Shown: positions 16,398 through 23,843, counted from the stretch's first letter. The stretch: 64,000 bases of DNA from Limoniibacter endophyticus (GCF_014652835.1 NZ_BMZO01000006.1:1-64000); one strand, 5' to 3'. Notes: generated from the letters alone by a model not told the origin. Translations and numbers: made by a program.

Positions 16398-17699
16398 ATG
16401 ACTGCCAAGCGACAAATCCATCTGGGTCTCTTCCTGCAAGGTGCAGGTCATCACGTTTCCGGCTGGCGTCATCCGAACGCCGAGGCGGGCAGTGAGAATT
16501 TCGATCTGTTGCGACGAGTGGCGCAGGAGGCCGAGAAGGCGAAGTTCGATATGATCTTCCTGGCTGACGGCCTGACCAGCGGGGTCGACGCCCATCCCTC
16601 GATGATCGCCCGTTTCGAGCCGCTGACGCTGCTTTCGGCGCTCGCCATGGTCACTGAAAGGATCGGCCTTGCCGCCACCGCCTCCACAACTTACGGGGAG
16701 CCCTACCATCTGGCGCGCGCCTTCTCTTCGATAGATCATCTCAGCCACGGACGTGCGGCCTGGAATATTGTCACCACCTCCTATGCGCGTACCGCGAATA
16801 ATTTCTCCAAATCGCATCCGGAGCATGACGAGCGCTACGCTGTGGCGCAGGAATTCGTCGATGTCGTGCGTGGACTCTGGGATAGCTGGGACGATGACGC
16901 CTTTCCGAAAAATAAGGAGAGCGGCGTCTATGCCGACCCGAACAAGGTTCATGTGCTCGATCACGTCGGCAAGTATTTTTCCGTCAAGGGGCCGCTGAAC
17001 ATACCCCGCAGTCCACAGGGCCACCCTGTGCTGATCCAGGCTGGATCGTCCGGGCCAGGTCAGGATCTGGCTGCGCGCACTGCCGATATTGTCTTTACTG
17101 CCCAACAGAGCCTTGGGGAGGCGCAGGCATTCTACAAGAGCCTGAAGGAGCGGGTCGCGAAATTCGGTCGTAATCCGAACGGCGTCGCCGTCATGCCGGG
17201 CTTTTTGCCGGTCGTCGGGCGCACGCTGGCCGAAGCCAGCGAAAAGCTGATCGAACTCGACAAGTGGACCGACGTCGTTGGCGCGTTGCCGCTTCTGGAG
17301 GAGCGTCTCGGCCACAGCCTCTCAGGCTATGATCTCGACGGCCCATTGCCGGATCTGCCGATCTCCGACCAACTGCGAAGCCGTGCAGAACTCCTGACGG
17401 CACTTGCCCGCCGGGAAAACCTGACCATCCGCCAGCTTGCTCTGCGCGTTGCTGCCGGCCGGGGCCATCATATGATTATTGGAACGGCGGAAGACATCGC
17501 CAACCGCATGCAGGAATGGTTCGAAAACGGCGCTGCGGATGGGTTCAATGTCATGCCGCCCTATTTTCCCGGCGGTCTGGAAGAATTCAATGCACAGGTC
17601 GTTCCGATCCTGCAGGAGCGGGGTCTTTATCGTCGCGATTATGTCGGCACGACGCTGCGCGATCATCTTGGCCTCACCCGGCCGAACCTGCCCGCGTAG
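16398..17699 (+). CDS. FMNH2-dependent monooxygenase, NtaA/SnaA/DszA (LLM) family
   Basis: A 433-residue luciferase-like monooxygenase. It opens with RQIHLGLFLQGAGHHVSGWR and contains WNIVTTSYARTANNFSK and PVLIQAGSSGPGQDLAAR, all characteristic of the nitrilotriacetate/EDTA monooxygenase subfamily. These enzymes use FMNH2 from a separate flavin reductase to oxidise C-N or C-S bonds. No flavin reductase gene is in this window, so it must be supplied from elsewhere. It is the last gene of the ABC operon and is followed by a clear terminator. Substrate candidates are aminopolycarboxylates or organosulfur compounds. Confidence 0.85.
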   Translation: MTAKRQIHLGLFLQGAGHHVSGWRHPNAEAGSENFDLLRRVAQEAEKAKFDMIFLADGLTSGVDAHPSMIARFEPLTLLSALAMVTERIGLAATASTTYGEPYHLARAFSSIDHLSHGRAAWNIVTTSYARTANNFSKSHPEHDERYAVAQEFVDVVRGLWDSWDDDAFPKNKESGVYADPNKVHVLDHVGKYFSVKGPLNIPRSPQGHPVLIQAGSSGPGQDLAARTADIVFTAQQSLGEAQAFYKSLKERVAKFGRNPNGVAVMPGFLPVVGRTLAEASEKLIELDKWTDVVGALPLLEERLGHSLSGYDLDGPLPDLPISDQLRSRAELLTALARRENLTIRQLALRVAAGRGHHMIIGTAEDIANRMQEWFENGAADGFNVMPPYFPGGLEEFNAQVVPILQERGLYRRDYVGTTLRDHLGLTRPNLPA

Positions 17700-17732
17700 A
17701 ATCGTGGACAGAGAAAAGATTTGCTGAGAAAT

Positions 17733-17767
17733 AAGCCGCTGTGAAATCAGCGGCTTAGTTTTTTTTC
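17733..17767 (+). terminator. Rho-independent terminator of the ABC/monooxygenase operon
   Basis: A perfect 9-bp stem AAGCCGCTG (17733-17741) / CAGCGGCTT (17748-17756) with loop TGAAAT is followed by a run of nine T (17759-17767). Confidence 0.92.
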
Positions 17768-17796
17768 CGTGGTTTGTTCTGGAAGATTTATCCACA

Positions 17797-18035
17797 CCCT
17801 GGCCGGCTGCGCGATACTTCTCGTGCGTCAGGGATAGGTGAGCTCCCGAACACCGAGACGCTGAGACAGCGGGCGGAAACCGCCGTTTGGCCTGGCAAGC
17901 CGGACGGAGGGCCGAACGAGAGAAGATTTACGACCTTCTCTCCTCTTCGGGTTCTTCCAGACACCGTCAGGGCATGTGGAAGCATGCGAAATTGAATGAA
18001 ATGCAACGGGCCACATGCCCTGATCCCATTTCATT
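17797..18035 (+). other. Hairpin-dense gene-free region (candidate structured RNA)
   Basis: Between the operon terminator and the Hsp70 gene no reading frame looks coding, but consecutive hairpins are visible. CCCTG/CAGGG encloses an inner helix (17797-17833). GGTG/CACC spans 17837-17854. CGCTG-AGA-CAGCG is at 17859-17871 and GGCGG-AAA-CCGCC at 17872-17884. A composite helix at 17912-17950 contains GAGAGAAG/CTTCTCTC. A perfect 13-bp stem pairs 17967-17979 with 18011-18023. The last competes with an alternative 9-bp pairing AATGAAATG (17995-18003) / CATTTCATT (18027-18035). I do not recognise a known RNA family. The remainder to 18222 holds nothing I can name. Confidence 0.4.
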
Positions 18036-18222
18036 TCCCATCAACCGTGCGGCATTCGCCGTGGCGGATTTTTCTGCTGGCTGCTTTGACGCGCTTGCCC
18101 TTGGCGGGCTTTCTCGCTAAGTCAGCGCCTTCCGGACGATTTTTCAGACTTTTGTCGAGCGAAGTGAACGCAGGCGTCAAGCCCGCGCGCCTTTTCATGC
18201 TTTAGATAAACAGGATAATGCA

Positions 18223-19479
18223 ATGACCCGAATTTTCAGCGGAATCGACTTTGGCACTTCGAACTCGACCATCGGCATTCATGACGGCAGGAACGCACGT
18301 CTTGTCCCGCTGGAAGCGGAGGCTGTGACGCTGCCCAGCGCCATTTTCTATCGCTTCGATGCTGACGAAATCCTGTTTGGACGCGCGGCCATTGCAGCCT
18401 ATGTCGAGGGGGACGAGGGGCGCCTGATGCGCGCGCTGAAAAGCATTCTCGGCACCTCGCTCATCGCGGAAAAGACCCGTATCCGCGCTAGATCGGTTGC
18501 CTTTACCGATATTGTCGGTACGTTTTTTCGCCATTTGAGGCAGAAGCTCGAAGCGGAGACAGGGGAAGAAACCACGCAAGTGGTACTCGGTCGCCCGGTG
18601 CATTTCATCGATGAAAACGCTGTGGCGGACAAGCAGGCTGAAGACACGCTTCGCGAGATTGCGGCCGCACAAGGATTTCGCGACATCGAATTCCAGTATG
18701 AGCCGATTGCCGCGGCGCTCGATTATGAGCGACAGGTGAATGCCGAAGAGCTGGTGCTGATCGTCGATATCGGCGGCGGCACATCGGACTTCTCGCTGGT
18801 GCGCCTGTCGCCCGAACGTGCGAAGAAGGCTGAGCGGCAGGATGATATTCTTGCCAATGAGGGCGTGCACATTGGCGGCACGGATTTCGATCGCCTGTTG
18901 AGCATTGCAAAGGTCATGCCGCAGCTTGGTTACGGCACCTGGACACGCGATGGAAAGCGAAATCTTCCAACCCGCTATTTTCACGATCTCGCCACCTGGC
19001 ATCGCATCAACTCGCTCTATGGGCCGAAGATGATGAACGAGTTGAGCCAGGTGCGTTATGAAGCCGAACGCCGCGACCTGGTGGACCGGCTGATACGCAT
19101 TGTGGAAGAGCGACGCGGCCATTCGCTTGCGCTCGCGGTGGAGAAGGCGAAGATCGAGCTGACTGACGCGTCACGGGCAGAAATTGAGCTTTCGTCCTTC
19201 ATCGCCGCAGATAACGTCGCCATCGACTTTGATGAGTTCGATGCCATTGTCGGCAACGCGGTCGGCAAGGTCGCAGCCGCCATGGACCGTCTGCTTGCCG
19301 ATGCCGGTGTGGTCCATGACGCGATCAACACGATCTTCATGACCGGCGGCTCAAGTGCGCTGCCGATGCTGCGCACTGCTGTGACATCGAAATTTCCTGC
19401 AGCACGCATCGTCAATGGCGATCTTCTGGGCAGTGTCGGTACGGGCCTCGCAATTGATGCCAGGGCCAAGTTCGGGTAA
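18223..19479 (+). CDS. Hsp70-family protein, YegD-like
   Basis: A 418-residue protein consisting essentially of the actin-like ATPase domain of Hsp70. The phosphate-1 motif is GIDFGTSNSTIGI near the N-terminus, phosphate-2 is VDIGGGTSDFSL, and the adenosine motif is FMTGGSSALPML. It is much shorter than DnaK (about 640) because the C-terminal substrate-binding and lid region is missing, as in E. coli YegD. It stands alone, preceded by the hairpin-rich region and by AGGA upstream of its ATG. The client or role is unknown; these proteins are described as chaperone-like. Confidence 0.85.
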   Translation: MTRIFSGIDFGTSNSTIGIHDGRNARLVPLEAEAVTLPSAIFYRFDADEILFGRAAIAAYVEGDEGRLMRALKSILGTSLIAEKTRIRARSVAFTDIVGTFFRHLRQKLEAETGEETTQVVLGRPVHFIDENAVADKQAEDTLREIAAAQGFRDIEFQYEPIAAALDYERQVNAEELVLIVDIGGGTSDFSLVRLSPERAKKAERQDDILANEGVHIGGTDFDRLLSIAKVMPQLGYGTWTRDGKRNLPTRYFHDLATWHRINSLYGPKMMNELSQVRYEAERRDLVDRLIRIVEERRGHSLALAVEKAKIELTDASRAEIELSSFIAADNVAIDFDEFDAIVGNAVGKVAAAMDRLLADAGVVHDAINTIFMTGGSSALPMLRTAVTSKFPAARIVNGDLLGSVGTGLAIDARAKFG

Positions 19480-19672
19480 GCAAGCCGCAACGTCCGGGCG
19501 GTCTATACGGCTTTGTCATTGGTGTGTCATAATGTCATTAATTCAATGGCTTGACGCGAATGCCCTGCTCTGGACGCGGGACTGCCATGCAATCTTATGC
19601 CTTTTTCGCAAGGCTCTAAGCGTCTATATAGTGGCCATACAAAAAACGCGTACAACGCAATAAACGAGAGCC

Positions 19673-19819
19673 ATGACGATGAACCTGATCCGTAACTACC
19701 GTAACTGGCGCCGTTACCGCGACACCGTTACCGAATTGAACCGTCTTTCGAACCGCGAGCTGAGCGACATCGGTATTTCGCGTGGCGACATCGCCTTCGT
19801 CGCACGCCGTTCGATCTAA
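19673..19819 (+). CDS. DUF1127 small protein (CcaF1-like)
   Basis: A 48-residue basic protein (MTMNLIRNYRNWRRYRDTVT at the start). It carries the DUF1127 signature of an Arg/Tyr-rich N-terminal helix and a C-terminal LSNRELSDIGISRGDI motif. An alternative start at 19679 would remove two residues. GAGAG upstream serves as ribosome site. In Rhodobacter sphaeroides the DUF1127 protein CcaF1 binds RNA and is co-transcribed with stress-induced CCUCCUCC-motif small RNAs. Here the stop codon is followed within 9 bp by three such hairpins. DUF1127 proteins have been linked to RNA turnover and stress or metabolic adaptation. The family call is firm; the role is by analogy. Confidence 0.9.
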   Translation: MTMNLIRNYRNWRRYRDTVTELNRLSNRELSDIGISRGDIAFVARRSI

Positions 19820-19828
19820 CAGATTTTG

Positions 19829-19855
19829 CAGAGCCACTCCTCCTCCCAGGCTCTG
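19829..19855 (+). ncRNA. Cuckoo (CcsR-like) hairpin 1
   Basis: The stem CAGAGCC (19829-19835) / GGCTCTG (19849-19855) presents the loop ACTCCTCCTCCCA, with the anti-Shine-Dalgarno-like CCTCCTCCC at 19839-19847. It is the first of three in tandem behind the DUF1127 gene. In alphaproteobacteria such RNAs are processed from the DUF1127 transcript. Confidence 0.82.
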
Positions 19856-19861
19856 TAAATA

Positions 19862-19897
19862 CGACCAGCATCTCCTCCTCCTCCCGATCGCTGGTCG
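19862..19897 (+). ncRNA. Cuckoo (CcsR-like) hairpin 2
   Basis: The stem CGACCAGC (19862-19869) / GCTGGTCG (19890-19897) encloses a 20-nt loop containing CCTCCTCCTCCC (19874-19885), one CCT repeat longer than hairpin 1. The stem sequence is unrelated to hairpin 1 while the loop is conserved, as expected for the cuckoo RNA family. Confidence 0.82.
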
Positions 19898-19907
19898 GAC
19901 CCAAACG

Positions 19908-19946
19908 ATGCCCGCCGGATCTCCTCCCCCGGCGGGTATTGTTTTA
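19908..19946 (+). ncRNA. Cuckoo (CcsR-like) hairpin 3, doubling as terminator
   Basis: The stem 19908-19918 / 19929-19939 (core CCCGCCGG/CCGGCGGG) has loop ATCTCCTCCC and is followed by TTGTTTTA. It carries a shorter CCTCCC loop and also has the form of a rho-independent terminator ending the DUF1127 transcript. Confidence 0.8.
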
Positions 19947-20278
19947 TGGACAAGATTCTCCTGCCGAGCCGTCAATCCGCCAGAGAGCGCTACGGTTAGC
20001 TGCTGATAGCGGCTACCATCCCGACCGCCCCGACAGATTTCCTTTTCATCGAGATAATGTGCTTCCTTGTGCGCAGGTTCGCCCGCACAGGCTCTGGCCG
20101 AATGAGTTGAGCTTTCAGCTTCTGCACACGGCAAACCCGGGCGGGTGTTGCTCATCAGGCAACACATTGTTCCCTTGCGCGAGACTACACATCATCGCTT
20201 TGGACTACATACTCGCGAGACGTGTACCCCGCCAGAAAAAGAAAGTAAGGGGGACGTCACCACACGGAGGGGTTACCT
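19947..20278 (+). promoter_or_regulatory. Upstream region of the DUF3100 operon
   Basis: This gene-free 332-bp stretch carries the LysR-type box at 20146-20174 described separately. A strong ribosome site ACGGAGGGG lies just before the start at 20279. No credible small gene was seen in the first half. Confidence 0.5.
20146..20174 (+). promoter_or_regulatory. LysR-type operator, copy 1 (TGTTGC-N7-GCAACA-CATTGTTCCC)
   Basis: The inverted repeat TGTTGC (20146-20151) / GCAACA (20159-20164) has a 7-bp spacer, is followed at once by CATTGTTCCC, and lies 105 bp before the DUF3100 gene. The same 22 defined bases recur at 23815-23843 with a different spacer. It contains the T-N11-A core of LysR boxes, and a LysR gene lies between the two copies. 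Confidence 0.72.
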
Positions 20279-21094
20279 ATGACCAAAGTTTCCACGCAAT
20301 CAGGCTTCTGGTGGCTGAACGCCATCGTGATCGCCATTGTCGTCGTTGCCGAACTGATCGGTCTGCGGCGTCTCGCCATCGGTATAGGAACAGTCGTGTT
20401 CCTGCCAATTCTCTACGCGTTCGCCATTGGTATCGCGCTTAATCCGCATATATTCAAGAAAACAGCATCGCTTCTGCCACCCACGGCCGTAAAGCTTGCT
20501 GGAACCATGATCACTATCGCGATCATGCCGTTCATCGCGCGATTCGGCACGACGGTGGGGCCGCAGATCGACAAGATCATCGAGGCGGGGCCTGCGCTGA
20601 TCCTTCAGGAACTGGGCAATCTGGGTACTATTGCCATTGCTTTTCCGATAGCCGTTTTTCTATTGCGCATGGGCCGCGAAGCGGTCGGCGCCACCTACTC
20701 GATCGATCGTGAGCCCAACCTTGCGCTTATTGCCGATAAATACGGGTTAAACAGCCCCGAGGGTGCAGGTGCCATGGGGGTCTATGCGACAGGTACGTTG
20801 ATCGGCACCTTCGTCTTCGCAATCATGCCGCCTCTGGTCCATTCCTTAGGTTGGTTTGATTTTCGCGCCCTCGCTATGTCCTGTGGCGTTGGCTCGGGCA
20901 GTATGCTCGCAGCTTGTACCGGGGGGCTTGCGGCTGTCATTCCCGAACAGACCGATCTGATTGTGGCTCTTGCTGCGGCCAGTAACATTCTGACCTATGC
21001 AACCGGGCTGTATGTCGGCCTGTTCATCGCGCTTCCTCTGACCGATTGGCTGTATCGCAAGGCGCGGCCAAACGATCCGGCAAACGCAGTTTGA
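20279..21094 (+). CDS. DUF3100 domain membrane protein (putative transporter component)
   Basis: A 271-residue polytopic membrane protein with about seven to eight hydrophobic segments, matching what I recall of the DUF3100 family. A conserved loop RMGREAVGATYSIDREPNLA occurs about halfway. A Gly-rich segment CGVGSGSMLAACTGGLAAVI near residues 202-221 looks like a substrate path or re-entrant loop of a carrier. It is followed 13 bp later by a second small membrane protein and then by a cytoplasmic M20 hydrolase. The arrangement suggests a two-component carrier importing the hydrolase substrate. Transport function is inferred. Confidence 0.72.
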   Translation: MTKVSTQSGFWWLNAIVIAIVVVAELIGLRRLAIGIGTVVFLPILYAFAIGIALNPHIFKKTASLLPPTAVKLAGTMITIAIMPFIARFGTTVGPQIDKIIEAGPALILQELGNLGTIAIAFPIAVFLLRMGREAVGATYSIDREPNLALIADKYGLNSPEGAGAMGVYATGTLIGTFVFAIMPPLVHSLGWFDFRALAMSCGVGSGSMLAACTGGLAAVIPEQTDLIVALAAASNILTYATGLYVGLFIALPLTDWLYRKARPNDPANAV

Positions 21095-21107
21095 TAGGAG
21101 AGGGACC

Positions 21108-21626
21108 ATGACTATCAATACAGCTCAGAACGCTTCTGCCGAACCGTTCCTTCCGACCGAAGGCGAGGACGAGCGCAAGGGGGATCTCACCGTCTTTGCA
21201 GCTTATCTCGCCGTTGCCTGCGTCATAGGGCTTATCTCGAACTGGGTGGCGACCGGCACTGACCCGCTCACAGCGCTACCGGGCATGATCGTGCTCTACA
21301 TCGTGTCTCTCGGCGGGCTGATAATGGCACGCGTCATCCCGGTAAACCTGCCAGCGGTGGCATGGACTTCGCTTCTGGCGATCCTCGTTACCATCCCGGG
21401 CATTCCGGGAACGGACTGGGTGGTTGCCAAGGTGGAAGCGCTGAACTTCCTTGCTCTGGCAACGCCTGCGCTGGCCTACGCCGGGCTTGCGTTGACAAAA
21501 AACGAGTTCGATATTGCCCGGCGCTCCGGTTGGAAGATCGTCATCGTCGCTATTTGCGTCATGTTCGGCACCTATATTGGTTCGGTGGCAATTGCGGATC
21601 TAACGCTGCGTCTTTCCGGCCAGTAA
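21108..21626 (+). CDS. Small integral membrane protein, partner of the DUF3100 protein
   Basis: A 172-residue protein. A hydrophilic N-terminus of about 28 residues is followed by five or six hydrophobic helices (for example TVFAAYLAVACVIGLIS and LPGMIVLYIVSLGGLIMA). A good ribosome site, ATAGGAGAGGG, precedes the start. I do not recognise a named domain. The tight spacing behind the DUF3100 gene suggests that the two proteins form one membrane complex. Confidence 0.7.
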   Translation: MTINTAQNASAEPFLPTEGEDERKGDLTVFAAYLAVACVIGLISNWVATGTDPLTALPGMIVLYIVSLGGLIMARVIPVNLPAVAWTSLLAILVTIPGIPGTDWVVAKVEALNFLALATPALAYAGLALTKNEFDIARRSGWKIVIVAICVMFGTYIGSVAIADLTLRLSGQ

Positions 21627-21635
21627 TGCAAATCG

Positions 21636-21661
21636 ATGATCGCTCCATAGGGAGCGATCAT
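21636..21661 (+). terminator. Intra-operon hairpin before the M20 gene
   Basis: A perfect 11-bp stem ATGATCGCTCC (21636-21646) / GGAGCGATCAT (21651-21661) with loop ATAG is followed by a weak TCATATTTC. It lies between the membrane genes and the hydrolase and may act as a partial terminator or mRNA stabiliser. Confidence 0.5.
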
Positions 21662-21689
21662 TCATATTTCCGAGGTGGGATCAGGGTTC

Positions 21690-22847
21690 ATGGCATCTGC
21701 ATATATTTCCAGCGACGAGATCGAAGAAGCGATCAAGTGGCGTCATCATCTGCACGAGCATCCCGAACTCGCTTTCGAAGAAGATCAGACCTCTCAATTC
21801 ATTGCCGGTCAGCTTTCGAACTGGGGTTATGAGGTGAAGCGCGGCTACGGAAAAACCGGTGTCGTTGCCAGCCTGCATCGCGGTAGCTCAGAGAAATCGC
21901 TCGCTATTCGTGCCGATATGGACGCCTTGCCAATCCTTGAGGAGAGCGGCGTAGCCTATGCTTCGAAAGCGCCTGGCAAAATGCACGCCTGCGGACATGA
22001 CGGGCATGTCGCGACGGCCCTCGCAGCCGCCCGTGCCTGCACTCGTGCGAGCTTCGACGGCACAGTGCATTTTGTTTTTCAGCCTGCCGAGGAGAACGAG
22101 GGGGGCGGCCGAGCCATGGTTGAGGGCGGGCTTTTCCGCGATTTCAACATCGATGCGATCTACGGCATGCATAATTGGCCCGCGCTCGATGTCGGCCAAG
22201 GCGTTGCGCGCGATGACCAGATGATGGCGGCTTTCGGCACTTTTGAAATCATGATCGAGGGACGTGGCGCACATGGGGCGATGCCGCATGAAGGGGCCGA
22301 CCCGATTGTTGCAGCAAGTCACATAGCTGCTGGCCTCCAGACCATTGCAAGCCGTAATGTTTCACCGCTTCAGGCGGCTGTTGTCTCGGTCACCCAAATT
22401 CATGCGGGTGAGACATGGAATGTAATTCCCGGACACGCAATGATCCGCGGCACCACGCGCTGGTTTGATGCAGAGGTCGGCGACAAGCTCGAAGAACGTT
22501 TGACGGCACTTGCACAAGCGATTGCGACCGGCTTCGGCTGCTCGGCCAAGGTGGGCTACACCCGCCGCTATCCCGCCACGATAAACGATCCACGCTGCGC
22601 AAGGATCGTGCGCGACGTGGCAGCCGCGACCGATATCTTGCAGTTTGTCGATGCAGCGCCCAGCATGGCTGCGGAAGATTTCGCCTTCATGCTTGAAGAA
22701 AAGCCCGGCTGTTATTTCTGGCTCGGCGCGAAGAAAGAAGGCAGGAACCCGGGTCTTCACTCGCCATTTTTCGATTTCAATGACAAGGTGCTTCCTCTTG
22801 GTGCCAATTTATGGGTCGCATTGGTTGAAAGCCAGTTGAGCGTCTGA
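21690..22847 (+). CDS. M20-family aminoacylase/amidohydrolase (hippurate-hydrolase type)
   Basis: A 385-residue zinc amidohydrolase of the M20 peptidase/aminoacylase family. The metal-binding MHACGHDGH motif covers residues 98-106 (Cys101, His103) and the catalytic acid pair is Glu134-Glu135 (QPAEENEGGG). The ATG at 21690 is used; an in-frame GTG 15 bp upstream is less likely. Such enzymes remove an acyl group from N-acyl or N-aroyl amino acids. It should act in the cytoplasm on a compound brought in by the membrane pair upstream. The acyl group and amino acid are unknown. Confidence 0.85.
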   Translation: MASAYISSDEIEEAIKWRHHLHEHPELAFEEDQTSQFIAGQLSNWGYEVKRGYGKTGVVASLHRGSSEKSLAIRADMDALPILEESGVAYASKAPGKMHACGHDGHVATALAAARACTRASFDGTVHFVFQPAEENEGGGRAMVEGGLFRDFNIDAIYGMHNWPALDVGQGVARDDQMMAAFGTFEIMIEGRGAHGAMPHEGADPIVAASHIAAGLQTIASRNVSPLQAAVVSVTQIHAGETWNVIPGHAMIRGTTRWFDAEVGDKLEERLTALAQAIATGFGCSAKVGYTRRYPATINDPRCARIVRDVAAATDILQFVDAAPSMAAEDFAFMLEEKPGCYFWLGAKKEGRNPGLHSPFFDFNDKVLPLGANLWVALVESQLSV

Positions 22848-22900
22848 GCGACACATTGTACCCCTCAGGCTTGGGTGGTTGAAGCAGCGGATTGAGGATC

Positions 22901-23809
22901 ATGGAAACGTTGGATGCGAAGGCATTGCGGATTTTCATGGCCGTCGTCCGCTACGGCTCCATTCGTAGCGCAGCCGAACATCTCAATCTTGCGCCTTCCG
23001 TCGTGAGCCGGCAGATCGCGGAAACTGAGCGCAATATCGGTCTGTCGCTTTTTGATCGGACCAGTCGCGGCGTTGGTCTCACTGATGCGGGTGAGCTTGT
23101 TCTTGATCATGGTAACCGGGTCGTCGAGGACATCGGCATTCTTGCCGAACAGCTCGACAATCTGCGCGGTGTGCAGCAGAGCCGGGTGAAACTCTGTTGC
23201 GGCGAAGGCTTTCTTGGCGATCTGGTCGAACATGGCTTGAAATCCTTCGTCAAGGTTTATCCCACGGTCAAATATCATGTCGATCTTGCAGGTACCGACG
23301 CGGTACTCGATCATGTCGCGAATGGCGATGCAGATATAGGTATCGCCTATAATCCTCTGCTGGATACACGCATCCGATCGCTGGCGATCACGCGTCAGCC
23401 GCTTTGCCTGGTCGCGCCCCAGGGGCATCCGCTGTTGGGAAAGCAGACGGTGACGCTCGCTGAATGTCTCGCCGGCTCGCAATATGCGCTTCTCTACAAG
23501 GGGCACGGCGTCACCCAACTCGTCGGTCGCGTCGCAGCCGATAGTGGCTTTGCAGTCGCACCGCTGCTTGAAACCCATTCAATCGATGCTTTGCGTCGGT
23601 TCGTAGTGGCGGGGCTTGGTGTGACCTTCCTGCCGCGCTTCGCTATTTCCACGCGCTTGCAGCAATCGACGCTTGGCGTGGTCGAATTGAGGGATCCGCT
23701 GCTTGCCCAGGCGAGTGCTCATCTCATGGTGAAGGCGAGGCGACGTCTGCCCGGTTCCGTCGAAAAACTGGCGGGTTATCTGGCCGCCGAGATGTTCGCA
23801 TTTCGCTGA
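22901..23809 (+). CDS. LysR-family regulator of the DUF3100/M20 and dehydrogenase units
   Basis: A 302-residue LysR regulator starting METLDAKALRIF, with a helix-turn-helix at about residues 18-40 (YGSIRSAAEHLNLAPSVVSR). The ATG at 22901 behind TTGAGG is preferred over the in-frame TTG at 22892. A half-site ACACATTGTACCCC (22851-22864) shortly upstream resembles part of the two complete boxes at 20146 and 23815, suggesting autoregulation. It probably controls both flanking transcription units. Confidence 0.85.
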   Translation: METLDAKALRIFMAVVRYGSIRSAAEHLNLAPSVVSRQIAETERNIGLSLFDRTSRGVGLTDAGELVLDHGNRVVEDIGILAEQLDNLRGVQQSRVKLCCGEGFLGDLVEHGLKSFVKVYPTVKYHVDLAGTDAVLDHVANGDADIGIAYNPLLDTRIRSLAITRQPLCLVAPQGHPLLGKQTVTLAECLAGSQYALLYKGHGVTQLVGRVAADSGFAVAPLLETHSIDALRRFVVAGLGVTFLPRFAISTRLQQSTLGVVELRDPLLAQASAHLMVKARRRLPGSVEKLAGYLAAEMFAFR

Positions 23810-23814
23810 TGATG

Positions 23815-23843
23815 TGTTGCGCGACCTGCAACACATTGTTCCC
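23815..23843 (+). promoter_or_regulatory. LysR-type operator, copy 2 (TGTTGC-N7-GCAACA-CATTGTTCCC)
   Basis: TGTTGC (23815-23820) / GCAACA (23828-23833) with a 7-bp spacer is followed by CATTGTTCCC. It starts 5 bp after the LysR stop codon and 80 bp before the dehydrogenase ATG. Both half-sites and the 10-bp extension are identical to copy 1. Confidence 0.72.

Noticed and set aside
17836-17871. CTGAGA-containing hairpin considered as a TPP riboswitch
   Set aside because: The remaining conserved parts of the THI element (ACCC...GAACCTGAT and the downstream arm) are absent, and the next gene is not a thiamine gene.
17774-18205. Short plus-strand frames in the gap before the Hsp70 gene
   Set aside because: No ribosome sites, no family resemblance, and strong hairpins inside the frames.
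19616-20167. Minus-strand frame of 183 codons opposite the DUF1127 and cuckoo region
   Set aside because: It runs across three hairpins with conserved loops and a terminator, and its product resembles nothing I know.
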